In this document: one piece after another, positions 22,640-32,640 of the stretch
Position numbering within the stretch: position 1 is the first letter of the stretch
Layout: each line of letters begins with the position of its first letter
Source of the DNA: Ariolimax columbianus
Taxonomy: Eukaryota > Mollusca > Gastropoda > Stylommatophora > Arionidae
Assembly: GCA_036924085.1 (NCBI GenBank)
Contig: JAVGWX010000004.1
Location: forward strand, 77,549,090-77,613,089
DNA length: 64,000 nucleotides
Direction: 5' to 3'
The notes under the pieces: generated by a model
What the model saw: only the letters and a program-made list of their open reading frames with translations
What the model was told of the DNA's origin: nothing
The model's database searches: none
Translations under genes and position numbers: made by a program

Positions 22640-23100
22640 AAGACTGAAAAATTGCTAGGTCTTCAGACTTTGCTATCTGAGCTGAACGACTCTGTGCTAC
22701 CATGCCAAACACGACCAATGTCCAGGGCGCGTGAGAGCAGAATTTTGACGCTTGAAATGAAGTGTTTGAAGAAGGTCATTGGTGTTACCAGGAACAACGA
22801 CATTCGAAGTATGGTCGGCACTACGTCTTGTGCCGAATACATTTCCAGGCAGAAAATACGTTGGTTTAGTCATCTCATGATACTGCGCCCTAATTAACGT
22901 TCACTGATGACTTACCGCGCTGGTAGATCTAGCTACATGGCAAGAGGGCGGACGCCAGGCAGGTGGGTAGATGCCATTATAGTGATTGTGCAGCGACAGA
23001 GGCTCATATTGACCAATGCAACGCACTTGGTGCAGGACAGATGAAGTAAGCTCCCCACAGCGCTCAACGGCCCGTGGAAAGAAAACCAACTATTCGTAAC
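22640..23100 (+). pseudogene. RTE-type LINE C-terminal remnant (subfamily b), third copy
   Basis: Contains VLPCQTRPMSRARESRILTL, EMKCLKKVIGVTRNNDIRSM, VGTTSCAEYISRQKIRWFSH and LM. It is collinear with 17700-18020 and 1850-2260. Truncated 5', with a frameshift near 22895. It supplies the most intact reading of this C-terminal region in the window. Confidence 0.8.
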
Positions 23101-23139
23101 TAACTAAACAGCCGGCTCAAGATTGCAATACCGTCTGAT

Positions 23140-23600
23140 TGTACATTACAGTGAAACGAAAAAGTATATCGACTGGCAAAGAAGAATTCTGCAGGTGAGC
23201 AACCGGAGGTACCAGTTACGTACCAACAGAAGAAAAGGATGATCGAATCAATTAGAGAGTCCCCCAATACAGGATTATTACCATAATATAAACCGACAAA
23301 AGCACATTGTTGGGTTGCGTATCAGAACAAAGCACAACCGGATACCGCAGTCACACGTACACGGAATTGAAGATTGACAACTGAGACATGTGTACATGTG
23401 GTCAGGCACCACAGACTGCAGAGCACACACTACAAAAATGTCCTGAATCTAATTTACAAAGGCAAACCATAGCTGTGGGTAAACCCACTGACTCATTGAA
23501 ACAACGCTGGTAGAGAGACTGTGTGGACATGTATAGGAACTATACAAGAAAGTAAAGTTTATACAAGAGAAAAACATTGCAGATTCGGTCATTACATTTT
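23140..23600 (+). pseudogene. RNase H-type LINE 3' end remnant
   Basis: Across frames: SRQKHIVGLRIRTKHNRIPQ, then CTCGQAPQTAEHTLQKCPES. This is the C-terminal block R..H..LRTGHNRL...C.CG...TAEH.L..CP of I-clade and related LINEs. Divergent from the young Nimb-like family. Confidence 0.6.
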
Positions 23601-23879
23601 TAAGTGAAAGAAAGAAGAGGAAGTTATCAATGCCACGACTCTTTGAGATATGGAGTTAAAATAAGGCGAGGCTACGGCGGTACTGTGGATATGTAATGTA
23701 AAAAAACAAAGTGAACAAAAAACATAAATGTGTGGGGTCCGATACGCGATGAGACGAAAACACGAATGGTACCTTCGTTACGATCATTATGCCTTCATCA
23801 GGGACAACAAATAAAAACATTAATTAACTAACGAATCAAAGAAGAAGGGATTAATACATAATGGGGGTTATCAATATAT

Positions 23880-23907
23880 ATGAGGGTGGGGGAAGGGGGG
23901 GGGGGGG
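23880..23907. repeat. G-rich tract
   Basis: [24 protein letters not shown] purine run next to the 3' side of the Penelope-like remnant. Confidence 0.85.
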
Positions 23908-24281
23908 TCGGAGAAAGGGTTTACTTAACTGAGAAAAAGTCACTCATTGTGAGACGGGGACAGGAACCCAAGTGACAGACAAAGAGGGGTTGAGGTGGCG
24001 AGGAGGGCTTAAAAAGTGGGAAAACGCCGGGTAAGCCAGTGGCGGTCACATGGGGTAAAACCAAAAAAATGATTCAGGTAAAGAGGAAAGACGAAAGGAG
24101 CAGGCGGATAGATGGAGGCAGGTAGGAGAAGAAGGATTCTAGAAAAGGTATGGAAGATGTTAATGGCATGTAGCTGGAGGCAGCCCATGGGGGAGATCAG
24201 TTTGTTCTCAAGGCCGAATCGATGACTATCGTCAGAGAAGCAAGAAACTAGGACTGAGACACTAACATCAACCTTACCCCG

Positions 24282-25340
24282 GTGCCCAGGACCATTGAAG
24301 TGGCTGGCAATAGGGGATCCCGTGCGAATATAGATATCATTAAGGTGTTAGTGAAAATGATCACGCAGTTCCAGACCAGTTTCCCACATATACGTCATAC
24401 CACACTGGTGACAGATGATAGAGTAGATGAGGTAGCGAGACTTACATGTGAAACCTTCTTTGATGAAGAATCGGCTTTGGGGGAGGTGCTCGAGCGTGTA
24501 AGGATGATGTGATGACAAGTAACACAGCAATATGCGGCATTGCACGGTCTTGGGCTCGTGTGCAAACGGCTACTGACCAGCAAGTCCCCAAGTACCTCAG
24601 GTTTCTGTCCCGTTTGTAGGCGACAAGTGGAGCATAAGGAAATACCACAAGAGTGGAAAGATCAGAGTGCAGGATAGGAAGTTGTCGGAATAAGATATTC
24701 CGGACAGAGGCGCAGTGAAGATGATATGTGATAACAAGTTTCACACGGTCAGAGGGAGGACGGTGAGTGGGAGTGAGATAGGCGTAACGGGAGATTGGGA
24801 AAACCCGCTGGAGTGCGGAGGATAGAGTAGTCTCAGAGTAGAAGTCAAGCATCACGTGGGCCCTGAGACGGAAATCCTCGTCGTAATGACAAAGGCGGAG
24901 GAGCTGGGAGAAGGGGAGCGAGTTGCGACAGGATTGAGGATGACAAGAAGTGTAGAAGAGGCAGTTGTAGGCTTCAGTAGGTTTGTAGCAGACAGTGTTG
25001 GAGAGGTTAGAAGGGTCCATGATGTCGAGAAAGTGAACAGACGTGAGGGAGATAACAGAAGTGAACTGAATAGATGAATGGAAATCATACTAATAGTAAC
25101 AGAACCCCAGAAGTCGAGAAAGGGTTCATGAAGAAAATAGCGGGTGTGTTAAGCAGTCTAGCGGTGCTGGAACCAAGCAGCACGCCTTTCCCCAAGTTCA
25201 TGAGAACTAAACATCTTGCGAAGTTCATCAATTTCTTTGAGAAGTTACGGCGATAAAATGAAAATGTTGAATAAACCTCGTCCTGGTCTTGACAGTTTAG
25301 TTTCCAGACAAAAAGATAAGAAATGTGAATGCACGACACT
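24282..25340 (-). pseudogene. Penelope-like element: RT end plus GIY-YIG nuclease remnant
   Basis: Reading from high to low coordinates: PSNLSNTVCYKPTEAYNCLF and SCHPQSCRNSLPFSQLLRLC (the KPT...YL...S.HP....IP.SQ..R motif of Penelope-like RTs), then YHLHCASVRNILFR and PLVAYKRDRNLRYL (FP..P..A+RR.KNLRD). In another frame FTCKSRYLIYSIICHQCGMT then YMWETGLELRDHFH is the GIY-YIG endonuclease, with YVGET changed to YMWET. At least two frameshifts separate the parts. Penelope-like elements couple a telomerase-like RT to a GIY-YIG nuclease; this copy is dead. Confidence 0.85.
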
Positions 25341-25519
25341 TTGTAGTTTCACAATATGATACGACAGAATGGTTGACAGGTTGTGAGGTTCGATCTAACC
25401 TTTTGTGTTCGCCGTGTTTATTATTTTATAAAGACAGTGCAGTTTGAAATTAACAACGACGTCATTGCTAAGATTTTTTTTTTTAAATGAGGGTCCAGTT
25501 GATTTATAAATGAAATTGG

Positions 25520-25642
25520 AAAGTAATATACTTGTTTTGAAAATATTTTGTCAAATATATTATGTCTAAAATATTTTGTCTGATATATTTTGGCTAAAAT
25601 ATTTTGTCTAAAATGTTGTTTAGATTATTTTGTCTACTATAT
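25520..25642. repeat. ATATTTTGTCTAAA minisatellite, left of RTE copy
   Basis: Irregular 15-18-bp units AAAATATTTTGTC(T/A)AA, about seven copies. The same units resume at 26700-26775 beyond the RTE fragment. Confidence 0.85.
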
Positions 25643-26700
25643 GTTGTAGACCTGTACATATGTTTCATTGATTACACTAAGGCCTTCGACACGGTAAAAC
25701 ATCAAAATCTGTGGAGAATCATGAAGGAAATGGGGTTTCCTTTGCATATAGTCCATCTCATTGAAACATTTTACCAAGATCAACAAGCCGCTGTCCGAGT
25801 ATCTGGGCAAACATCGGATTGGTTTGCAGTACAAAAGGGAGTCCGACAGGGATGTATCCTCTCACCTTATCTGTACAACATTTATGCGGAATGTTTAATG
25901 AGACATGTACGAGAAGATGAGAACATTCAAAGTTTCGACCCATTTACGATTGGGGGGTACGAGATTCCAGAGTTACGATACGCAGATGACACAATGATAC
26001 TATCAAGAAGTGCGGAAGGGCTAGAGCAGCTACTTTCAGCCGTTAATGGACATAGTAAAGATCAAAATCTGTTCATAAACATAAACAAAACAAAGATAAT
26101 GACCACCGATAAAACACAATGTCAGCATAAATTTACAGATCAGGTTACACATTTTGAATATATGGGCTCCAGAATTGACAAAAATGGTGACTGCTTGAAA
26201 GAAATCAGAAGAAGACTAGCTATGGCAATGCAGAGACTGAACAGCCTGAAGAAATGATGGCAGGGCACCAACAAAATGATAAAAGTAAAAGTCTTGAGAG
26301 CCTGTGTTTTTCCTGTGGCAGCTTATGGCTGTGAATCATGGAGGATTACCAAAACTTTTAGACAAAGAATCGAATCCTTCGAGTCAAAATGTTACAGAAA
26401 GATCATCAGAATACATTGGACAGAGAAAAGAACAAATGTAGACATTCGGCAAGAGTTGAGCATAGAAGAGAACTGGTTTATCAATTTCTTTTTGGCTAGG
26501 AAATGCAAATACTTTGGTCACATTAAGAGACACAACGGTCTTGAGAGAACGGGGATGGAAGGTATGGTGCCAGGCAAAAGAGGAAGTGGTAGACCAAGAA
26601 GACGATGGCACCAAGATATCCAGGAATGCCTGAGTATGACAGTGGCGGAAGCTGGTGTTTTGGCAAGGGAACGAGTTTCTTTCAGACAGACTGTGATGGA
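25643..26700 (+). pseudogene. RTE-type LINE RT (subfamily a), best-preserved copy
   Basis: Frame 25604-26257 encodes FIDYTKAFDTVKHQNLWRIM (catalytic D), GQTSDWFAVQKGVRQGCILS, ELRYADDTMILSRSAEGLEQ (YADD), FININKTKIMTTDK and THFEYMGSRIDKNGDC. Frame 26276-26758 continues with CVFPVAAYGCESWRITKTF, WTEKRTNVDIRQELS and RPRRRWHQDIQECLSM. One TGA (KK* at about 26258) divides the two in the same frame, so a single nonsense change breaks this part. The endonuclease, N-terminal RT and family 3' tail are absent; both edges lie in the minisatellite. The motif set matches RTE/BovB-type elements. Confidence 0.9.
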
Positions 26701-26775
26701 TGAATATATTTTGTTTAAAATATTTTGTCTAATATTTTTTCTAAATTATTTTGTTTAATACATTTTGAAGTTTTA
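26700..26775. repeat. ATATTTTGTCTAAA minisatellite, right of RTE copy
   Basis: Contains AATATATTTTGTTTAAAATA, TTTTGTCTAATATTTTTTC and similar words, homologous to 25520-25642. Confidence 0.8.
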
Positions 26776-27119
26776 AAGCACACCCTGGTTTGAGATTTTA
26801 AGGTGCGCCACTGGACAGCGGCACATGCATTTCAAGACTGCCCCCAGCACACAGATCTGGTGAGAGGGATATGAACCACTCTGACTCCTCTCGATGAGAA
26901 ACGTACCGCTGTATTCAAATCCCGAAAAGGAAAGCAGAATTTATTGAAGAATCAGGAGTTCCAATCTTAATGAGCAATTCTCGCAGAAGAAGAAGAAGAA
27001 AAATAAGAAGATTAGGCATTAACTTGTGATGTCCCTGACCTGACAGACCAGTGAACAGCCTTAACGGGCAGTGAATCTGTGAAGGAGTGTTTAGATGACG
27101 CCAAAGAAGAATCACTGAC

Positions 27120-27197
27120 CTGTAAGTTTAGAGTTTGATTGTCATCTTCTAGTCTTCGGATGACGTCATATGTACGAGACCTGGTTCCTGAATTGAC
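27120..27197 (-). CDS. Liprin-beta coding exon, upstream of the 19-kb exon
   Basis: A 78-nt phase-0 exon of 26 codons. Acceptor TTTCTGCTTTGCAG before GTCAAT; donor AACTTACAG/GTCAGT. The peptide is VNSGTRSRTYDVIRRL followed by EDDNQTLNLQ. It corresponds to YQERLARLENDKESLVLQ in vertebrate liprin-beta as I recall it, directly preceding the segment encoded at 19089-19202. The intervening intron of 7.9 kb holds an LTR, a Penelope-like remnant, RTE copies and SINEs. Phase and order both support one gene on the minus strand. The short, mostly helical sequence makes the name less certain alone than with its partner. Confidence 0.75.
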
Positions 27198-27379
27198 CTG
27201 CAAAGCAGAAACAAACCACATACCAGGTCAGACAAACAAATGAATGGTTATATTCACTGGACAAAAGTTCTTCAATGCATTAAAACTGTAAGGAACCAGC
27301 TGCAGTGGTCATCTTGTGTTTTCAAAAGAGCGAAACGAAAGCACGTTGGAGAAGAAGCACAAGAAAATGAAGAAGAAAA

Positions 27380-27584
27380 GTGTCAGTGTACGCTATGAAT
27401 GTGTACGACATACATGATGTGCTGAAATTGTTCCATTTTCATTGGAAATATACACATGCACGACTTTAATGGTGTGGTACGCACAATAGTTCCATTAGTT
27501 TTTGGAATGGGCACGATATAGATGATGTGGTACTTGCAATAATATCATTTCAGTTGAAATGTTCACGATATACATACATATTGT
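27380..27584. repeat. Diverged tandem repeat with hairpin cores
   Basis: Three units of about 60 bp. Each has a short inverted repeat (TTCCATTTTCATTGGAA, TTCCATTAGTTTTTGGAA, TTTCAGTTGAAA) followed by ACACGA/GCACGATATA and GATGTGGTAC-like words. Confidence 0.5.
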
Positions 27585-27593
27585 GATACATAC
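27585..27593. repeat. Putative target-site duplication, left copy
   Basis: GATACATAC directly before the CTT run (GAA tail on the minus strand). An identical copy is at 34959-34967. Confidence 0.6.
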
Positions 27594-27613
27594 TTCTTCT
27601 TCTTCTTCTTCTG
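27594..27613 (-). repeat. (GAA)n tail of the LINE
   Basis: About 20 bp of CTT on the plus strand, immediately 3' (in element sense) to the family 3' end CTGACTGTGTACGCAG. The same junction occurs at 39990-40007, 40219-40231 and 62898-62916. Confidence 0.9.
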
Positions 27614-27622
27614 CGTACACAG

Positions 27623-28816
27623 TCAGACAGTAACCATTATTTTTTCGAAAAAAGCGGCGGTCATCCTGAGACTCTCGCCACTACCATAGAGCTTGTCTTG
27701 CAGTTCCACTGGCAATGGCCACATCTGCTCTCTCTGATCCTCGTATGTCGGGCAGTTCTGGAGCAGATGTTCAGTGGTCATTTTACCAGTACCGCACGGG
27801 CATTCGTCGGTACACCCTATCTTCAATTTGTTGAATAGGTGGTACCTCAGTCTGTTGTGGCCAGTGCAAAGTCTGAAGACAACGACCTGCTCTCTTCGGT
27901 TCAACTGGTAATAGGCATCGTTTTTGGTGTAACCAGTATGTTCGGTTTCCCATTTGGTCATGTACCTGGCTTTGATAAGCCGTTTTGACTCTTCGTACGT
28001 GATACTGGTATCTGTTTGTGGTAGCCTTGCACCTTCTTTTGCCAGTCTGTCTGCCTCCTCGTTGCCTTGGATGTTGCAGTGTGACGGAACCCACTGGACC
28101 ACTACCCTTTTTGGTGCGGACTGCTGGCACAGTTTGCAGAGTGCTGCTCTTAAGTCATTAAGCTCAGTGTTTTTCTGGCTTTTTAGCGCTGTGACTACGG
28201 CGAGAGCATCTGTCAGCAGGACTATATGGCTCTCATTTTCACTGTGTGTTACCATTTCTTCCACTGCCGCCCTCAGTGCCTCTGCCTCCGCTCTGAAATT
28301 GCTTGTGTACTTACCAGTAGCGAATGACAGAGTTATTTTTCTGCCATTTGGTAGGTTCAGGAATGCTCCTGCCCCTCCGTTCTGTGTAGTGTTTGTTACA
28401 GAACCGTCGGTGTATGCATGGGTCCAGTCCATGCTTGGGTAGCTTTTCGTTATGAAGCTTAGGGTAGTGTCTCTCCTTTCTTTTTCAGTCTGGCAGTTTT
28501 TGTTTGCAATACCTGGTATATTTTCTACCACCTCTGGGAATATATCCTGCCTCCAAGTAGGTTTTCGTACAGTAGTGATGGGTTTTGGTGTTGTTAGTGC
28601 GTTTATGGGATCTTCGTGCATCTTTGCTTTGGCTATTTCTGCAAAGTTTCTCCGCTTTAGTTTCCCAGTTCCCAAATTGTTTAGTCTCTGGTACATTGGG
28701 TGGTCCGTCAGTCTTCGGAGTTTCTCTGACTGCAGCTGGGCTCTGCAGTCTCTTCTGTCGGTCATGGATTGCAGTTTTGTGATCTTTTCAAGTTCTACAA
28801 TTGGCGTTGACTTCAT
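27623..28816 (-). CDS. I-clade (Nimb-like) LINE, RNase H and C-terminal region
   Basis: A 397-codon frame that continues the RT protein after a frameshift. RNase H catalytic residues are visible: D137 (HAYTDGS), E177/E179 (NFRAEAEAL), D203 (LLTDAL) and D256 (GNEEADRLAK). It ends with a Cys/His block, DECPCGTGKMTTEHLLQNC. RNase H would remove the RNA strand after first-strand synthesis. The ATG is not a true start: the ORF was severed from the RT by loss of one base near 28820 (ACAGGAGGCATG in other copies, ACAGTGGCATG here). The same lesion is present at 38786-38796. The frame is otherwise intact, which points to a young insertion. Confidence 0.9.
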   Translation of the reverse strand: MKSTPIVELEKITKLQSMTDRRDCRAQLQSEKLRRLTDHPMYQRLNNLGTGKLKRRNFAEIAKAKMHEDPINALTTPKPITTVRKPTWRQDIFPEVVENIPGIANKNCQTEKERRDTTLSFITKSYPSMDWTHAYTDGSVTNTTQNGGAGAFLNLPNGRKITLSFATGKYTSNFRAEAEALRAAVEEMVTHSENESHIVLLTDALAVVTALKSQKNTELNDLRAALCKLCQQSAPKRVVVQWVPSHCNIQGNEEADRLAKEGARLPQTDTSITYEESKRLIKARYMTKWETEHTGYTKNDAYYQLNRREQVVVFRLCTGHNRLRYHLFNKLKIGCTDECPCGTGKMTTEHLLQNCPTYEDQREQMWPLPVELQDKLYGSGESLRMTAAFFEKIMVTV

Positions 28817-29136
28817 GCCACTGTTATAATTCTCATGGCTTGGTTTTGAAGTTTGTTAACTTTATCGAAGTTCGCCTTCGCTGCTGTTGTCCATGCCGCA
28901 ATGCCATACTCGAGAACTGGTCTCACTCTTCCAGTGTACAGTTTCTTTAGTATGCCTTCGTCTGCTCCCCAGCTTGTGCCAGCAAGTTTCCTCATGATCG
29001 CCATTCTTTCTCTGGCTTTCATTCGGTTTCTCTCAATCTGACTTTTCCATGTCATGCGCCGATCAAATGTGACTCCCAGATAGGTTGGGTTGTCGTTTGG
29101 CTGCAGGATTTTGCCATTTAGGCTTAATTTGGTACT
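28817..29136 (-). pseudogene. I-clade LINE, RT thumb region between stop and frameshift
   Basis: Continues in frame with the 797-codon ORF after a TAA at about 29137 (consensus KPQNTK; here KP*STK). It encodes NDNPTYLGVTFDRRMTWKSQ, AGTSWGADEGILKKLYTGRV and EYGIAAWTTAAKANFDKV, ending ITVA* after the one-base loss. Repairing is not attempted; two lesions separate this piece from its neighbours. Confidence 0.85.
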
Positions 29137-31530
29137 TTAGGGTTTTAATGAGAGTGAGAATATTGTGCACGTGGTTTTCTCCTCGTTTATTTTGACCAGC
29201 CATGAGTTCGCCCACTCTTCCAGCGATGTTAGGGCCGTCTGCATCCGATTTCTTGCTATGGTGAGATTCTTTTCAGAGGTCCACATAGCCAGATCGTCTG
29301 CAAACATTGAGCTATGGACTCTTCTTGGTATATTCTCTGTAATATCGTTTATATATACCAGGAAGAGTGTGGGTGACAATACTCCCCCTTGGGGTACTCC
29401 CTGCTCGAGTGTCACCTTTTTGCTCATCTGCCCTTGTACTTGGACTCTGGCCGTTCTTTGTTTGAGGTAGTGGTTGATCCACTTGTACATCTTCCCACAG
29501 ACATCACTTCTTCTTAGCTTGACCCTAAGTCCATCCTTCCAGACTTTGTCAAATGCCTTTTCCAGATCCACCCAAACAGCTACTGTGTGTTTCTGTGCCT
29601 GGTAGGCATCTTCTATCTCCTGGGCTATGAGGATGACCTGGTCCTCAGTGGATCTGTGCTGTCTAAAGCCGGCTTGCTGTGGAATTAGTATTCGTTTTTC
29701 TTCCAGATGCCACATCAGTCTGGTGTTTATCATCCGTTCCATCAGCTTGCCGACACAGCTCAGTAGGCTTATGGGCCTGTATCCATTTCGATCTGTTTTG
29801 TCCTTTCCTGTTTTTGGTACTGGTACCAGTATTGCATCTTTCCATGCCTGGGGTACAATACCCCTTTTCCAGCTTTGGTTCAGGACTGATAGTAGTTTTT
29901 TCTTCGCTGTTTGGCCCAGCCCCATCAGCATTTCGTTTGTTATCCCGTCTTTTCCGGGAGATTTCCTTTTCTTTAGTGTTCTCATAGCCTCTTCCATTTC
30001 GCGCATTGTTAGTTTGGCCATCATGTGCTCTTCAGGAGCCATATTTGTGTTTTCGTGTCCCTTTAGCTCTTCGCTAATGTCTGTATGCTTATCTGCAGGG
30101 ACCTCGATGTGGTTTGCTCTGGCATAGTGATCGACAAAGGCGTTTGCGGCTTTCTTACCTGTGATCAAGTTCTCGCCCTGCTTGATAGTAATTTGTTTAT
30201 TTGACGGGGTTTCGTCATTCATGGCTCTGACTAGCTTCCATAGCTTGTTCCCTTCTTTGTCCAGGTTTAAACTTTCCGTTTTATTTTTCCAACTTTCTCT
30301 TGCTGTTTGCTTGAGAGTGTGTTTGTACTTCGCCGCGGCGGCTTTGGGGGCGATGTTTGCCTCCATGGATTTTTCTCGTTCTGCCATGTTCCTAGCATTT
30401 GTTACTGCATCTTCCACTTTCTGTAACTCATCATTCCAGTAGGGCTTATAGTTTTTCCTAGCTCCTCTTGGGATGGTTTCAGTGGTGGCTTGCATTATTG
30501 CCTTGCTTAGGCTCAATACCATGGGCTTCATTTTGGTGTTTCGTGTGTTGATGGTTTCACACAGCCCATCTGTCAGGATTGCAAATCTGTCCCAGTCGGC
30601 TCGTTTGTAATTCCAACGTGGGAGCGGTTTTGTTTCCTGTGGGCCTACTTCCATGTCAATGGTTAGCCTGATCGGCCTGTGGTCGCTACCTGCCAGTTGG
30701 TTTAGCACCTGGCGGTCTATTTTATAGTGTATGTCCTGTGTGGAGAAGGCCAAATCTGGAGTCGAGGTGGTATGCCATGTTCTTGAATAGAAGCTAGGGC
30801 TATCCTCCGGCCTATTGATTAGGGAGAGATTTGCATCTATCTCCCAATCTTCCACTTCGTCACCTCTGCTGTCTGTGTCAGAGTATCCCCATCTCTCCGA
30901 GTGGCTGTTGAAATCTCCAACTACTATGCAGTTGGAGTCTCTGACCTCCATACTCGAGAGCGATAAGTCTCTGTTTGGTGGTCCGTACAGATTGAAAATG
31001 CGGAGCTTCGTCTCTTGAGCCATTATGTCAACTCCTACAATTTCCGCTTGTCCGGTGTGATTGACAGGTACCGCGCTACTCGGTATGCTGTTTCTGGTCA
31101 GTATCAGGACCCCTCCTTTGTGGCCTTCTCTATCTAAACGGAAGGTCTGGTATCCTCTGATTGAGAATTTATGGTTATTGTTGAGGTGCGTTTCCTGGAT
31201 ACATGCCACGTCAATCTTACCTTCATGCAGGTGGTGTGTTAGGGAAAGTTTTTTGTTAATGACTCCCTCCGCATTCCACTGTAGTATTTTGAGGGTCTTG
31301 AGGTTTTGGCCAATAGACGTTACCCCATAGCCATGTGCCTTGACTCCACGACACATGGGTGGGTGACCACCAGTAGTCAAGGGTGGGCCCCTTCGAGGCG
31401 TGAGGCCCGGCGCTATCGCTGCCTGGCGGGTCTCCTCAGGATGAGCGCCATACGTTTTTCGAATAGGTTGTGCTGCCATCATACTGTGATTTACGTTGCA
31501 CTGTTTTGTTAGGCTTGCGGCCCCGTGCAT
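29137..31530 (-). CDS. I-clade (Nimb-like) LINE endonuclease and reverse transcriptase
   Basis: A 797-codon frame. Residues about 81-292 are an APE-type endonuclease: N86 in LQWNAEG, E113 in IQETHL, GDFNSH 205-210 and SDHRP 282-286. A basic linker follows (LWKLVRAMND about 430). RT spans about 523-797: KSPGKDGITNEML, QQAGFRQHRSTEDQ, VWVDLEKAFDKVW (D655), GVPQGGVLSPTLFLVYINDI 711-730 and the catalytic FADD 743-746. All expected catalytic residues are present. The element with this layout plus RNase H fits the I clade; it recalls the nimbus-type elements of snails. No zinc-knuckle ORF1 was found upstream. The frame ends at one premature TAA. The true start is uncertain; the first ATG is only about 80 codons before the endonuclease. 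Confidence 0.9.
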   Translation of the reverse strand: MHGAASLTKQCNVNHSMMAAQPIRKTYGAHPEETRQAAIAPGLTPRRGPPLTTGGHPPMCRGVKAHGYGVTSIGQNLKTLKILQWNAEGVINKKLSLTHHLHEGKIDVACIQETHLNNNHKFSIRGYQTFRLDREGHKGGVLILTRNSIPSSAVPVNHTGQAEIVGVDIMAQETKLRIFNLYGPPNRDLSLSSMEVRDSNCIVVGDFNSHSERWGYSDTDSRGDEVEDWEIDANLSLINRPEDSPSFYSRTWHTTSTPDLAFSTQDIHYKIDRQVLNQLAGSDHRPIRLTIDMEVGPQETKPLPRWNYKRADWDRFAILTDGLCETINTRNTKMKPMVLSLSKAIMQATTETIPRGARKNYKPYWNDELQKVEDAVTNARNMAEREKSMEANIAPKAAAAKYKHTLKQTARESWKNKTESLNLDKEGNKLWKLVRAMNDETPSNKQITIKQGENLITGKKAANAFVDHYARANHIEVPADKHTDISEELKGHENTNMAPEEHMMAKLTMREMEEAMRTLKKRKSPGKDGITNEMLMGLGQTAKKKLLSVLNQSWKRGIVPQAWKDAILVPVPKTGKDKTDRNGYRPISLLSCVGKLMERMINTRLMWHLEEKRILIPQQAGFRQHRSTEDQVILIAQEIEDAYQAQKHTVAVWVDLEKAFDKVWKDGLRVKLRRSDVCGKMYKWINHYLKQRTARVQVQGQMSKKVTLEQGVPQGGVLSPTLFLVYINDITENIPRRVHSSMFADDLAMWTSEKNLTIARNRMQTALTSLEEWANSWLVKINEEKTTCTIFSLSLKP

Positions 31531-32640
31531 CCGGTTTCAACAGGCGTTTCTGTAGGGATGCCCTCCTTAGCCTTTGGCTGTCCCCAGCCTATCTGCAAGG
31601 CAGCAGTTGTTTACGATCAGAGTTTTCTCTCCTATGGAGAGACTATCGAGTCTTCACTACTCGTGTCTATAGGGTGCAATGATGATATGTGATATATGAG
31701 ATGGACTGGTTTACCCGGAAGAGAGGCAGTCCAGTGTGTCTGTATTCCAGGATCGTCACGTCCTGCCAGAAACGTAGCATTTGCATGTGAGTGGGGTATC
31801 TCTTTTTCCCTTTATTTTCTTGGCTTCTATGCAGGGATGGTACGCCTAGCATTCCCCGCCACCTGGGGTGTTGACACAGTGGGGCAGGTGTGCAATGTCC
31901 GCTGGTCTGCATCTCTTCTGCGTCCAGCATGATAGTTATGGCTGATAACGTACAGGGGTAGATATCGTAGCCGGAGTGCATTTAGCCAGAGGACAAGCCT
32001 GGTAATGTCACAGAGATGTTGATCGCCTGGTGTGCGGACAACTCTCATGGTCAGTGGTTGAGTCTTGACAGTTCACAGTGAGGTGGCTGCTCTACTGTTT
32101 TCGACACCCCGACCAGGTTCTAAGTCTTTGGTTGGTGTTTTTTCGCACCCCATCGCCGTATAGGGTGAGTATCAAGCAGTTGTCCGCCCGCTTTGATTGG
32201 CGGGCGGCAAGAACCTCTTACTGTGGCTCTACCTGATAGGGCTGGGGCGCAAGCCCCAGGTCCCGAGCATGTAGGAGCCTCCCATTGCAGTGGTGCTGAG
32301 ATTTTGGGCGGGATTGCGGCTTACAAGGGTTCAGCCGTAATCCCCCACATGGTAGCCTCGCGCCCTTGGCTTATCAGCCTGGTACGTGAACCAAAGTGTC
32401 TGCGGCTCCTCTCGATTTGAGCTGGTTATGTAGCAACGCCCTGTCATTTGTAGGGTAAAACTGACCTGTCTTCAGATGATCTATTTCCAGCACCCGTTAA
32501 CTATTTGGTCAGACGAATTTATTGAGGGCTTTTGTTTGTCAATGACCAGGTATTTGAAATCTGCGGTTTCTGCGGAGTTAAACACGATTTCCGTAGCGTT
32601 CTTTCATTTGAGTGTTTGAGAGCTGACTTGTCATCCGTGA
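31531..32640 (-). other. LINE 5' region without a recognised ORF1
   Basis: About 1.1 kb upstream of the endonuclease frame. It has stops in all minus frames and no CCHC zinc knuckle. Short G/C-rich inverted words such as GGGGCTTGCGCCCC near 32240-32260 occur. This is either a long 5' UTR or a decayed ORF1. All other family copies in the window are 5'-truncated, so the border cannot be checked here. Confidence 0.5.

Noticed and set aside
23785..23815. CTGATGA...CGAA on the minus strand, resembling a hammerhead ribozyme core near the Penelope-like remnant.
   Set aside because: No helix II can form between the two boxes and the second box is CGAAGG, not GAAA. Hammerheads occur in some Penelope-like elements, but this one does not fold.
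31531..32640. Search for a gag-like ORF1 of the LINE.
   Set aside because: All minus frames are broken and no CCHC knuckle is present, so no ORF1 is reported.
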